A program made the translations under genes and the position numbers. A stretch of 13,737 nucleotides of DNA from contig JBOHER010000060.1 of assembly GCA_050701115.1 (NCBI GenBank), positions 1 to 13,737 on the forward strand, written 5' to 3'. The notes under the pieces were generated by a model that saw only the letters and a list, made by a program, of their open reading frames with translations, searched no databases and was not told where the DNA came from. Position 1 is the stretch's first letter; each line of letters opens with the position of its first letter. This document shows positions 6,527-13,737 of this stretch, piece by piece. Source of the DNA: JBOHER01 sp050701115. GTDB lineage: Bacteria; Actinomycetota; Actinomycetes; Mycobacteriales; Pseudonocardiaceae.

Positions 6527-7726
6527 TCAGCCCTTCAGGTCCCGCTTGGCCGCGATCTTGCTTGGCAGGCCCCACAACTGCACGAAGCCCTTGGCCAGCG
6601 ACTGGTCGAAGGTGTCGCCCTCGTCGTAGGTGGCCAGGTTGAAGTCGTACAGCGACTCGTCGCTGCGCCGTCCGGTGACCACTGCCGAGCCGCCGTGCAG
6701 CACCAGCCGGATGTCCCCGGTGACGGGCTCCTGCGACTTGGCGATGAAGACATCCAGCGCGTCCTTGAGCGGCGAGAACCAGAGGCCGTCATAGACCAAC
6801 TCGCCCCAGCGCTGCTCGACCTGCCGCTTGAACCGGGCGAGGTCACGCTCCACGGTCACGTTCTCCAGCTCCTGATGCGCGGTGATCAGCGCGATCGCAC
6901 CGGGCGCCTCGTAGACCTCGCGGCTCTTGATACCGACCAGCCGGTCCTCGACCATGTCCAGGCGTCCAATGCCGTGCGCACCGGCCCGGGTGTTGAGCTC
7001 CTGGATCGCCTCGAGCACGCTGACCTGCTTGCCGTCGATGGCCACCGGCACGCCCTTGCTGAAGGAGATCACCAACTCGTCCGGCTTACCGAAGTTGATC
7101 GCCGGGTCCTGCGTGTAGGAGTAGACGTCCTTGGTGGGCGCGTTCCACAGATCCTCCAGGAAGCCGGTTTCCACCGCGCGGCCGAACACGTTCTGGTCGA
7201 TGGAGAACGGCGACTTCTTGGTGACGTCGATCGGCAGGTTGCGCTGTTCGGCATAGCTGATCGCCTTCTCTCGCGTCCAGGCGAAGTCCCGTACCGGAGC
7301 GATGACCTCGAGGTAAGGTGCGAGCGCACCGATGCCTACCTCGAACCGAACCTGGTCGTTGCCTTTACCTGTGCACCCGTGCGCGACGGTGGTGGCGCCG
7401 TGATACTTGGCGGCCTCGGCGAGGTGCTTGACGATCACCGGCCGGGACAGCGCGGAAACCAGCGGGTAGCGGTCCATGTAGAGCGCATTGGCCTGCAGGG
7501 CAGGCAGGCAGTACTCGTCGGCGAACTCGTCACGAGCGTCAGCGACGACCGCCTCCACCGCACCACAGTCCAGCGCGCGCAGGCGGATCGTCTCCAGATC
7601 CTCGCCGCCCTGGCCGAGGTCGACGGCGACGGCCACCACCTCGGCGCCGGTCTCCTCCGCGATCCAGCCGATCGCGACCGAGGTGTCGAGCCCCCCGGAA
7701 TAGGCGAGCACCACGCGCTTAGTCAT
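6527..7726 (-). CDS. argG: Argininosuccinate synthase
   Basis: Condenses citrulline with aspartate using ATP (released as AMP and PPi) to argininosuccinate. The 399-residue protein opens with the PP-loop AYSGGLDTS (8-16) that binds ATP. It also has HGCTGKGNDQVRFE, which contributes to nucleotide and substrate binding, and SYTQDPAINFGKP further on. Length matches the bacterial type I enzyme. The ATG at 7726 overlaps the argR stop by one base (TGATG) and has a perfect AAGGAGG seven bases upstream, the strongest ribosome site in the operon. That Shine-Dalgarno lies within the last codons of argR. It is the last gene of the overlapping series; the stop is followed by the structured spacer before argH. 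Confidence 0.98.
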   Translation of the reverse strand: MTKRVVLAYSGGLDTSVAIGWIAEETGAEVVAVAVDLGQGGEDLETIRLRALDCGAVEAVVADARDEFADEYCLPALQANALYMDRYPLVSALSRPVIVKHLAEAAKYHGATTVAHGCTGKGNDQVRFEVGIGALAPYLEVIAPVRDFAWTREKAISYAEQRNLPIDVTKKSPFSIDQNVFGRAVETGFLEDLWNAPTKDVYSYTQDPAINFGKPDELVISFSKGVPVAIDGKQVSVLEAIQELNTRAGAHGIGRLDMVEDRLVGIKSREVYEAPGAIALITAHQELENVTVERDLARFKRQVEQRWGELVYDGLWFSPLKDALDVFIAKSQEPVTGDIRLVLHGGSAVVTGRRSDESLYDFNLATYDEGDTFDQSLAKGFVQLWGLPSKIAAKRDLKG

Positions 7727-8334
7727 CAGAAGTCCTCCTTACTTTCCTTGTCAGGTCCTGTTGTGTCCACGGTCCTTATCCCACCCCCCTCTCCGAGGGG
7801 TCCACCCCCCGGGGACGGGCCGCCCGCGAGGGCGTTGAACTTGTCGGCGAGTTCCGCGCCGCGCAGCGGTTCCCGGGCGATCACCATCACCGTGTCGTCG
7901 CCCGCGATGGTGCCGACCACCTCGTGCAGCGCCGCCCGGTCGACCGCGCTGGCCAAAAATTGCGCGGCGCCCGGCGGTGTACGCAGCACGGTCAGATTCG
8001 CCGAACCCTCCGCCGAGACGAGCAGCTCGCCGAGTAACCGGGACAACCGCGATGTCCCACCCTGCACGCCGCGCACCGGACTGCCGTCCTCGGGGATGAC
8101 ATAGACCGCGGCCCCACCGTCCGCACCACGGAGTTTCACCGCACCGAGCTCGTCGAGGTCCCGGGACAGCGTTGCCTGGGTGACCTCGATCCCTTCCGCG
8201 GCAAGGATCCTGGCCAGTTCCGACTGACTGCGGATACCCATGGTGGACACCAGCTCGGTGATCCGCGCCTGCCGGGCTACCCGGGTCATCACGTGCCCGA
8301 TGGCCCGAGCGGACGGCTCAGTTGTTCCGGTCAT
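7726..8334 (-). CDS. argR: Arginine repressor ArgR
   Basis: Arginine-dependent hexameric repressor of the arg genes. The N-terminal winged helix-turn-helix holds SQSELARILAAEGIEVTQAT (37-56) and SRDLDELGAVKLRG (57-70). The C-terminal oligomerisation and arginine-binding domain carries the hallmark GTIAGDDT (141-148). The protein has 202 residues against about 150-170 for the family: a Gly/Pro-rich tail (about 171-202; GGPSPGGGPLGEGGG then TVDTTGPDKESKEDF) extends past the domain end as judged from M. tuberculosis ArgR. The ATG at 8334 overlaps the argF stop (ATGA). Placement inside the operon, with operator boxes at argC, implies negative feedback on its own synthesis. Confidence 0.96.
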   Translation of the reverse strand: MTGTTEPSARAIGHVMTRVARQARITELVSTMGIRSQSELARILAAEGIEVTQATLSRDLDELGAVKLRGADGGAAVYVIPEDGSPVRGVQGGTSRLSRLLGELLVSAEGSANLTVLRTPPGAAQFLASAVDRAALHEVVGTIAGDDTVMVIAREPLRGAELADKFNALAGGPSPGGGPLGEGGGIRTVDTTGPDKESKEDF

Positions 8335-9260
8335 CCGCGCTCCCGCTCCAGTAACCAGACGAGCAGTGCTTTCTGCGCGTGCAGACGATTCTCCGCCTCA
8401 TCCCACACAGCACTCTGTGGGCCGTCGATCACCTCATCGGTTATCTCCCAGCCGCGGTGCGCAGGAAGATCGTGCAGCACGATGGAATCCTTGCCGGTCC
8501 TGGCGAGCAGGTCGCTGTTGAGCTGGAACGGCCGGAACGGGCCCACCCGGTCCTTGCCGTCGTTCTCCTGCCCCATCGAGGTCCACGCGTCAGTGGTGAC
8601 CACATCGGCGCCGTCGACCGCTTCCTGCGAGTCGCTGAACACGCCGACGGAGCCGCCGGTCACGGCGGCCCGCGCGCGGACCAGGTCCAGCACCCACGGC
8701 GCGGGATGGAAGCCTTCCGGAGCCGCTACCCGGACATGCAGGCCCGCGGTGACACCCCCGAGCAGCAGCGAGTGGGCCATGTTGTTGGCACCGTCGCCGA
8801 GGTAGGTAAGCGTGAGCCCGGCCAGCTTGCCCTTGCGCTCCCTGATGGTCTGCAGGTCGGCGAGGATCTGGCATGGATGGAACTCGTCGGTCAGCGCATT
8901 GACCACCGGCACGGTCGCCGCCGCGGCGAAGGCGTCCATGCGTGCCTGTGCGAATGTCCGCCACACCACCGCGTCGACGTACCGGGACAGCACGCGGGCG
9001 GTGTCCTCGAGGGTCTCTTCGCGACCGAGTTGCATCGAGCGTCCGTCGACGACCACTGCATGACCGCCGAGCTGGGCGATACCGACCTCGAACGAGAAGC
9101 GGGTCCTGGTCGAGTTCTTCTCGAAGATCACCGCGACCGCACGGGGCCCGTCCAGCACGCGGCTGCCGTACGGATTCGCCTTCAGCTTGTCCGCGAGATC
9201 GAGCACCGCGATCTGTTCATCGGTATCGAGGTCGTCGTCACGCAGAAAGTGGCGCGCCAT
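8331..9260 (-). CDS. argF: Ornithine carbamoyltransferase (HCLP cysteine replaced by Asp)
   Basis: Makes citrulline from ornithine and carbamoyl phosphate. The 309-residue protein has the carbamoyl-phosphate loop STRTRF (50-55), the HPCQ motif (128-131) and the ornithine-binding DAWTSMG (224-230; Asp224 as in the family DxxxSMG). At 263-266, where OTCases have HCLP, the sequence reads HDLP: codon GAT at residue 264 replaces the usual Cys codon, and the context (VLHDLPAHRGWEIT) is otherwise intact. That cysteine contacts ornithine in known structures, so altered kinetics or a lineage-specific solution is possible. The rest aligns closely, from memory, with M. tuberculosis ArgF. The ATG at 9260 lies one base after the argD stop, with AGGAG upstream; the end overlaps argR. 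Confidence 0.96.
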   Translation of the reverse strand: MARHFLRDDDLDTDEQIAVLDLADKLKANPYGSRVLDGPRAVAVIFEKNSTRTRFSFEVGIAQLGGHAVVVDGRSMQLGREETLEDTARVLSRYVDAVVWRTFAQARMDAFAAAATVPVVNALTDEFHPCQILADLQTIRERKGKLAGLTLTYLGDGANNMAHSLLLGGVTAGLHVRVAAPEGFHPAPWVLDLVRARAAVTGGSVGVFSDSQEAVDGADVVTTDAWTSMGQENDGKDRVGPFRPFQLNSDLLARTGKDSIVLHDLPAHRGWEITDEVIDGPQSAVWDEAENRLHAQKALLVWLLERERG

Positions 9261-9261
9261 G

Positions 9262-10446
9262 TCAGGACTCCTGTCCAGCGTCGAGTGTGCGGGGAAGCAC
9301 CGAGAGCAAGCCGTCCACCTGGGCTTCGTCGATGATCAACGGGGGTGCCAGCCGGATGGCGTCCGGTTGGACATTGTTGATGAGGTATCCCGCGTCCTGC
9401 GCGGCCTTGGTCACCGCCGCGGACACCGGTTTGCGCAGCGCGATGCCGAGCAGCAGGCCAGCGCCGCGCACTCCGGCCACCAAGGGGTGGTGCAGGTTCT
9501 CGATGCCGGCGGCAAGGTCCTTGCCCATCGCCGAAACATGATCGAGCAGGCCCGTCTCGCCGATGGTCTTGATGACCGCGAGGCCTGCCGCGCACGCGAT
9601 GGGGTTGCCGCCGAACGTGGTGCCGTGCTGGCCGGGTTGCAGCAGATCGGCCGCGTCCCCGATGCCGATCACCGCGCCCAGCGGCAATCCCCCGCCGAGT
9701 CCCTTGGCCAGGGTCACCACGTCCGGCGTGATGCCCGCCTGCTGGAAGGCGAACCAACTGCCCAACCTGCCGATGCCGGTCTGTACCTCGTCGAGTACCA
9801 GCAGCGCGCCCGCGGCCGCCGTGATGTCACGTGCCGCCTGCAGGAAGCCGTCGGGAGCGGGAATCACCCCACCCTCACCGAGAATCGGCTCGAGGAACAC
9901 CGCTGCGGTGTCCGCGTCGACCGCGGTCCGCAGCGCCTCGACGTCACCGAACGGGACGTGCGTTACCCCGGGAAGGAGCGGCTCGAACGGCGTGCGCTTA
10001 GCGGGTTGACCGGTCAGCGTGAGAGACCCCATGGTTCTGCCATGGAACGCGCCCGCACAGGCGATGACCTTCGACTTGCCGGTCAGCCGGGTGAGTTTCA
10101 GTGCTCCCTCGACCGCTTCCGCGCCCGAATTGCAGAACAGCACCTTGCCGTGGCCGGTGAGACCAGCGATGTCGAGAAGCGCTTCGGCCAATGCGACCGT
10201 GACCGGGTTGATGTAGAGGTTGGACGTGTGGCCGAGCGTGGCGACCTGCCTGCTGACGGCGTCGACGACGGCAGGATGCGCGTGGCCGAGGGCGTTGACG
10301 GCGATTCCGGTGACGAAGTCCACGTACTGGTTGCCATCGGCATCCCAGACCAGGGCGCCCTCGCCACGCACCAGCTCAAGCGCAGGCGTGCCATAGTTGT
10401 TCATCAGTGCGGCTTGCCACCGCTTCTGACCATCCTTATTGGACAC
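9262..10446 (-). CDS. argD: Acetylornithine aminotransferase
   Basis: PLP-dependent class III aminotransferase converting N-acetylglutamate semialdehyde to N-acetylornithine with glutamate as amino donor. The 394-residue protein shows FCNSGAEAVEGALKLTR (104-120) for cofactor phosphate binding, AFHGRTMGSL (133-142), the PLP-ring contact LDEVQTGIGR (218-227) and the Schiff-base lysine Lys248 in TLAKGLGGG. Length is normal. The GTG at 10446 is chosen because it overlaps the argB TAG by one base, follows AGGGGG, and places the first residues (SNKDGQKRWQAALMNNYGTP) where the family begins; the open frame up to 10587 is a shadow of argB. One base separates its stop from argF. Confidence 0.97.
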   Translation of the reverse strand: MSNKDGQKRWQAALMNNYGTPALELVRGEGALVWDADGNQYVDFVTGIAVNALGHAHPAVVDAVSRQVATLGHTSNLYINPVTVALAEALLDIAGLTGHGKVLFCNSGAEAVEGALKLTRLTGKSKVIACAGAFHGRTMGSLTLTGQPAKRTPFEPLLPGVTHVPFGDVEALRTAVDADTAAVFLEPILGEGGVIPAPDGFLQAARDITAAAGALLVLDEVQTGIGRLGSWFAFQQAGITPDVVTLAKGLGGGLPLGAVIGIGDAADLLQPGQHGTTFGGNPIACAAGLAVIKTIGETGLLDHVSAMGKDLAAGIENLHHPLVAGVRGAGLLLGIALRKPVSAAVTKAAQDAGYLINNVQPDAIRLAPPLIIDEAQVDGLLSVLPRTLDAGQES

Positions 10447-11372
10447 TACTGCCCCCTCTTCATGTCTTCGGGCAGAACCATGGTGCCGACCCCGCTCGAG
10501 GTGAAGACTTCGAGCAGCACCGAGTGCGCGAGACGGCCGTCGATCACGTGGGCGCGCTCGACGCCGCCCCGGACGGCGTGCACACACGCCTCCATCTTCG
10601 GGATCATCCCGCTGGCCAACCCAGGCAACATCTGTTCGAGCCGGTCCACCCGCACCCGGTCGATGAGCGACGATCGGTCCGGCCAGTTGGCGTAGAGGCC
10701 TTCCACGTCGGTGAGCACGACCAGTTTTTCCGCCTTGAGCGCGGCAGCAAGCGCACCGGCGGCGGTGTCGGCGTTGACGTTGTGCACCACACCATCCGCA
10801 TCGGGGGCGACGGTGGAGACCACCGGAATCCGGCCGGCATTGACGATGTCGAGCACCGCATCCGGGTTCACAGTGGACACCTCGCCGACCAGGCCGATAT
10901 CGACAGCCTCGCCGTCCACTATGGCCTGTTTGCGGCTCGCGGTGAACAGTCCGGCATCCTCACCGGAAATGCCCACAGCGTAGGGACCGTGCGCGTTGAT
11001 CAGCCCGACCAGTTCACGGCTGACCTGACCTGTGAGCACCATTCGCACGACATCCATGGTCTCCGGCGTGGTGACCCGTAACCCGCCGCGAAATTCACCT
11101 TCCAGGCCGAGCCGCTTGAGCATGGCGCTGATCTGTGGGCCGCCGCCGTGCACGACCACTGGACGCAGGCCGGCCAGCCGCAGGAACACCATGTCCTGCG
11201 CGAAGGCTTGCTTGAGCTTGTCGTCGATCATGGCGTTGCCGCCGTACTTGATCACGACAGTGGCGCCGTGGAAGCGCTGCAACCACGGCAGTGCCTCGAT
11301 CAGCACGCCCGCCTTTTCGGCAGCGCTGGCCAACCTCTCATCGGCTGGGATCGTCTGCTCGGGGTCGGTCAT
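10446..11372 (-). CDS. argB: N-acetylglutamate kinase
   Basis: Phosphorylates N-acetylglutamate with ATP, the committed and usually feedback-controlled step of the cyclic pathway. The 308-residue amino-acid-kinase fold has IKYGGNAM (41-48) with the phosphate-binding lysine and VVVHGGGPQI (72-81). NVNADTAAGALAAALKAEKL and VVLTDVEGLYANW follow, and VFTSSGVGTMV lies near the C terminus. An N-terminal helix before the core (about 12-33, ERLASAAEKAGVLIEALPWL) is the feature of hexameric, arginine-inhibited enzymes, so allosteric inhibition by arginine is expected. The ATG at 11372 overlaps the argJ stop (ATGA). No strong ribosome site precedes it, which suggests translational coupling to argJ. Confidence 0.97.
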   Translation of the reverse strand: MTDPEQTIPADERLASAAEKAGVLIEALPWLQRFHGATVVIKYGGNAMIDDKLKQAFAQDMVFLRLAGLRPVVVHGGGPQISAMLKRLGLEGEFRGGLRVTTPETMDVVRMVLTGQVSRELVGLINAHGPYAVGISGEDAGLFTASRKQAIVDGEAVDIGLVGEVSTVNPDAVLDIVNAGRIPVVSTVAPDADGVVHNVNADTAAGALAAALKAEKLVVLTDVEGLYANWPDRSSLIDRVRVDRLEQMLPGLASGMIPKMEACVHAVRGGVERAHVIDGRLAHSVLLEVFTSSGVGTMVLPEDMKRGQ

Positions 11373-12610
11373 GACGAGTACGCGCTGTTCTCTTCGACGT
11401 AGCCGTGCGAGAGGTCCGTGGTGTAGATCGTGGCCTGCTCATCGCCAAGTCCGAGATCGATGTCTATCTCGATGTGTACGCCGGACAGATCGACGATGGA
11501 GCGATCCTCGGCCGGCATGCCTTCGGCAAAGAGAGTGACTCCGTTGACAGTGATACGCAACGTGGCCGGGTCAACCTGCGCGTCGCTGCGTCCGACCGCC
11601 ATCGCGATGCGACCCCAGTTCGGATCGGAGCCGAACAGGGCGGTCTTGACCAGGTTGTCCTCCGCCACCGTCCGTCCAATCTGGACGGCGTCCAGCCCGC
11701 TTGCCGCCCCCCGCACGGTGATGTCCACCAGTTTGGTCGCACCCTCCGAGTCGGCCTGCAACTGACGCACGAGGCTCAATGAGACGGAGCCGAGCAGCGC
11801 GGTGAACTCGTCGATGGATGGGGTCACGCCGCTGGCACCCGAGGACAGCAACAGCACGGTGTCATTGGTCGACGTTCCGCCATCGACGTCCAGCCGGTCG
11901 AACGTCGTCCTGGCTGCGGCGCGGAGCACCGTGTCAAGCGCGTCGCCACCCAGCACCGCGTCGGTCGTGATGACCGACAGCATGGTCGCCAGGTTGGGCG
12001 CGAGCATTCCAGCGCCCTTGGCGAACCCACCGATGCTCCACCCGGACTTGTGGGTTGCGGCGGCCTGCTTGGGTTTGCTGTCGGTGGTCAGCACGGCCAA
12101 GGCAGCGGCAAGGCCTGCTTCCCTGCTCCCCGCGAGTTCCTTGACCGCGGCGTCCACACCGGACAGCACGGCAGCCATCGGCAACCGCTCACCTATCAAA
12201 CCGGTGGAACAGACCGCCACCTCGATCGCGCCCACCTCACGGGCGTCGTCGCTGAGTGCTTCCGCGACCTTCTCGGCCGTCGCGTGGGTGTCCTGAAAAC
12301 CGCCGGGCCCGGTCGCCGCATTGGCACCGCCGGAATTGAGCACGACGGCCCGCAGCGTGCGGCCGGTCAGCACCTGCTGGGACCAGAGCACCGGGGCCGC
12401 CTTCACCACATTGCGGGTGAACACGCCTGCGGCGTCCTGATGGGGGCCGTCGTTGACGACCACGGCCAGGTCGAGTGCACCGCTGTCCTTGATGCCTGCC
12501 GCGATGCCCGCGGCACGGAAACCCTTGGGCACGGTCACGCCTGCCGTGATGTCGACCCCGGTCACGGGAATTGGATCGGGTTCGAGGGCCGGCTGCTCAT
12601 CAGCGCTCAC
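11369..12610 (-). CDS. argJ: Bifunctional ornithine acetyltransferase / N-acetylglutamate synthase
   Basis: Moves the acetyl group from N-acetylornithine to glutamate, recycling it, and in the bifunctional form also makes N-acetylglutamate from acetyl-CoA. The 413-residue precursor self-cleaves before a threonine: KGAGMLAPNLATML (198-211) gives Thr209 as the new N-terminal nucleophile of the beta chain. CSTGLIGERLP (134-144) forms part of the oxyanion site, and DSEGATKLVDI and GSDPNWGRI are other family blocks. The GTG at 12610 is preferred: it follows AGGAG by 7 bases and overlaps the argC TGA (GTGA); the open frame up to 12673 lies in argC and lacks similarity. No argA is seen in the window, in keeping with the cyclic route. 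Whether ArgJ is mono- or bifunctional cannot be read from sequence. Confidence 0.97.
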   Translation of the reverse strand: MSADEQPALEPDPIPVTGVDITAGVTVPKGFRAAGIAAGIKDSGALDLAVVVNDGPHQDAAGVFTRNVVKAAPVLWSQQVLTGRTLRAVVLNSGGANAATGPGGFQDTHATAEKVAEALSDDAREVGAIEVAVCSTGLIGERLPMAAVLSGVDAAVKELAGSREAGLAAALAVLTTDSKPKQAAATHKSGWSIGGFAKGAGMLAPNLATMLSVITTDAVLGGDALDTVLRAAARTTFDRLDVDGGTSTNDTVLLLSSGASGVTPSIDEFTALLGSVSLSLVRQLQADSEGATKLVDITVRGAASGLDAVQIGRTVAEDNLVKTALFGSDPNWGRIAMAVGRSDAQVDPATLRITVNGVTLFAEGMPAEDRSIVDLSGVHIEIDIDLGLGDEQATIYTTDLSHGYVEENSAYSS

Positions 12611-13650
12611 GGTGCGACTCCTGTGCTGGGTAGTCCTGCGGTTTCCGGTAGGCCGAGCGCGAGGTTCATGCACTGCACGGCACCGCCCGCGGTGCCCTTC
12701 GTGAGGTTGTCGATGGCCGCGACGACGATCAACTTGCCCGCGTCGGGGTCGACGGTGACCTGGATGGCGACGTTGTTGGAACCGAGCGTGGCCGAAGTGG
12801 TCGGCCAGGAACCCTCGGGAAGTAACCGCACGAACGGCTCATCTGCGTAGGCCTTCTGATAAGCCGCCCGAACCGTGTCCGGCCCTGTTCCGGGGAGCAA
12901 CTTCGCGCTCGCCGTGGTCAGAATCCCGCGCGGCATCGGCGCGAGCACCGGAGTGAAGGACACCGAGACCCGCTCACCGGCCACGACGGACAGGTTCTGG
13001 GCGAACTCGGGCGTATGCCGATGTGCTCCGCCGACGCCATAGGCGCTGGCCGACCCCATCACCTCCGCACCGAGCAGGTGCGGTTTGAGGCTCTTGCCCG
13101 CACCGGACGTTCCGGTGACCGATACGACCGTGACGTCGGGCTCGATCAGGCCTGCGGCACACGCCGGAGCAAGAGCGAGCGAACCTCCGGTGGGGAAGCA
13201 CCCAGGCACGGCGACCCGGCTGACGCCGCGCAGCTTCTCCCGCTGCCGCGTGCCATCCGGCAGCGGCAACTCAGGAAGGCCATAGGGCCAGGTACCGGCG
13301 TGTTCGCCGCCGTACCAGCGATCCCAGTCTTCGGCGTCATTGAGCCGGTGATCCGCACCCAGGTCGATGACCAGCACGTCGGCGCCCAACTGTGCGGCCA
13401 GCGTCGCGGAATGGCCGTGCGGCAGGGCGAGGAACACCACGTCATGGCCGGCGAGCGTTTCGGATGTGGTGTCGGCGAGCGTGCGCTCTGCCAACGGTGC
13501 GAGGTGCGGGTGGTGCTGACCGAGCGGCGTTCCCGCGTTTCCGCCCGCGGTCAGCGCCCCGATCTCCACCTCGGGATGGGTCAGCAGCAGGCGCAGGAGT
13601 TCTCCTCCGGCGTACCCGCTGGCTCCAGCGACTGCGACCTTGACCGTCAT
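12607..13650 (-). CDS. argC: N-acetyl-gamma-glutamyl-phosphate reductase
   Basis: NADPH-dependent reduction of N-acetylglutamyl phosphate to the semialdehyde. The 347-residue protein has the dinucleotide-binding GASGYAGGE (9-17) and the catalytic cysteine Cys151 in VPGCFPTG. GTSGAGKSLKPHL and HRHTPEF, which holds the active-site histidine, follow, and NLTKGTAGGAVQCMNLALGL forms the C-terminal helix. First gene of the operon. Two ATGs are possible, 13656 (MRMTVK) and 13650 (MTVK). I prefer 13650 because the promoter -10 (13658-13663) would start transcription at about that A, giving a leaderless mRNA, and no ribosome site precedes either ATG. The stop overlaps the argJ start by four bases. Confidence 0.96.
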   Translation of the reverse strand: MTVKVAVAGASGYAGGELLRLLLTHPEVEIGALTAGGNAGTPLGQHHPHLAPLAERTLADTTSETLAGHDVVFLALPHGHSATLAAQLGADVLVIDLGADHRLNDAEDWDRWYGGEHAGTWPYGLPELPLPDGTRQREKLRGVSRVAVPGCFPTGGSLALAPACAAGLIEPDVTVVSVTGTSGAGKSLKPHLLGAEVMGSASAYGVGGAHRHTPEFAQNLSVVAGERVSVSFTPVLAPMPRGILTTASAKLLPGTGPDTVRAAYQKAYADEPFVRLLPEGSWPTTSATLGSNNVAIQVTVDPDAGKLIVVAAIDNLTKGTAGGAVQCMNLALGLPETAGLPSTGVAP

Positions 13651-13686
13651 ACGCATGATTATGCACCATCATGCAAGGTCACTCAA
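13650..13686 (-). promoter_or_regulatory. argC operon promoter
   Basis: Minus-strand TTGAGT (13681-13686), a 17-base spacer and CATAAT (13658-13663) form a good sigma-A-type promoter. With a usual 6-7 base discriminator, transcription begins at 13650 or 13651, on or next to the A of the second ATG of argC. Confidence 0.7.
13652..13675 (-). promoter_or_regulatory. Two overlapping ArgR operator (ARG) boxes
   Basis: Two 14-bp palindromes of the form TGCAT-n4-ATGCA lie in tandem and share four bases. Box 1, 13652-13665, is minus-strand TGCATAATCATGCG; box 2, 13662-13675, is TGCATGATGGTGCA. Each departs from perfect symmetry at one position. This matches the ARG box pair that hexameric ArgR binds upstream of argC in actinobacteria. 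The boxes cover the -10 and part of the -35/-10 spacer of the argC promoter, so binding should block RNA polymerase. Confidence 0.85.
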
Positions 13687-13717
13687 CTTCGGGCCCCCAC
13701 CCTCGTCGTGAGTGATT

Positions 13718-13737
13718 GTGGTCGCCCCAGCGACCAC
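13718..13737 (-). terminator. Hairpin at right edge, probable terminator of the upstream gene
   Basis: Minus-strand GTGGTCG-CTGGGG-CGACCAC is a perfect 7-bp stem with a 6-base loop, ending at the window edge, so it may extend further. It sits upstream of the argC promoter and is followed by AATCACT rather than a U-run. The gene it would end is outside the window; pheT often precedes argC in actinobacteria, but that is not visible here. Confidence 0.55.

Noticed and set aside
7780..7825. GC-rich palindromes (CCCCTC-TCC-GAGGGG and a CCCCGGGG run) as a terminator
   Set aside because: They lie within the coding sequence of the Gly/Pro-rich ArgR tail and are explained by its codon composition.
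10447..10587. Upstream extension of argD, and likewise of argJ (12611-12673)
   Set aside because: Both extensions lie inside the preceding gene in another frame and have no similarity; the internal GTG starts have ribosome sites and the stop-start overlaps typical of this operon.

Overview
The window looks like chromosomal DNA from a high-GC actinobacterium, most probably of the Mycobacteriales/Pseudonocardiales group. Three things point there: GC-rich codon use with GTG and TTG starts; the gene order argC-J-B-D-F-R-G-H followed by mpg and tyrS; and a 16S 5' end and rRNA leader of actinobacterial type. The genus cannot be fixed from this sequence. Every gene I can support lies on the minus strand, so the region is transcribed from right to left.

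From the right edge (13.7 kb) leftward: a hairpin that probably ends an upstream transcript, then a compact promoter/operator for argC with two overlapping ArgR boxes, then argC, argJ, argB, argD, argF, argR and argG. These seven genes overlap by 1-4 bases or are separated by a single base, so they form one tightly coupled operon. Together they encode the cyclic (ArgJ-based) acetylated route from glutamate to ornithine and then citrulline and argininosuccinate, plus the arginine-sensing repressor. A 136-base spacer then precedes argH. It is the only real gap in the cluster and is full of inverted repeats. ArgH completes arginine synthesis. A short remnant of a VapC-like PIN nuclease overlaps the end of argH, followed by mpg (alkylbase DNA glycosylase) and tyrS (tyrosyl-tRNA synthetase).

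A 158-base spacer holds a weak terminator and a candidate promoter for a 647-residue acyl-CoA dehydrogenase of the mycobacterial FadE10 type. A very strong hairpin ends that gene. The remaining ~530 bases are the promoter/leader region of an rRNA operon, with boxA-like motifs and a 17-bp tandem duplication. The 5' end of the 16S rRNA gene runs off the left edge.

Most of the window is ordinary housekeeping DNA and I do not see a wholly new system. The points that deserve a second look are: a 19-bp inverted repeat bracketing the argG-argH spacer that takes in the argH start codon; an ornithine carbamoyltransferase whose HCLP cysteine is replaced by aspartate; an argC promoter that appears to be leaderless and ArgR-blocked; the PIN-domain remnant; and the duplicated boxA-like sequence in the rRNA leader.
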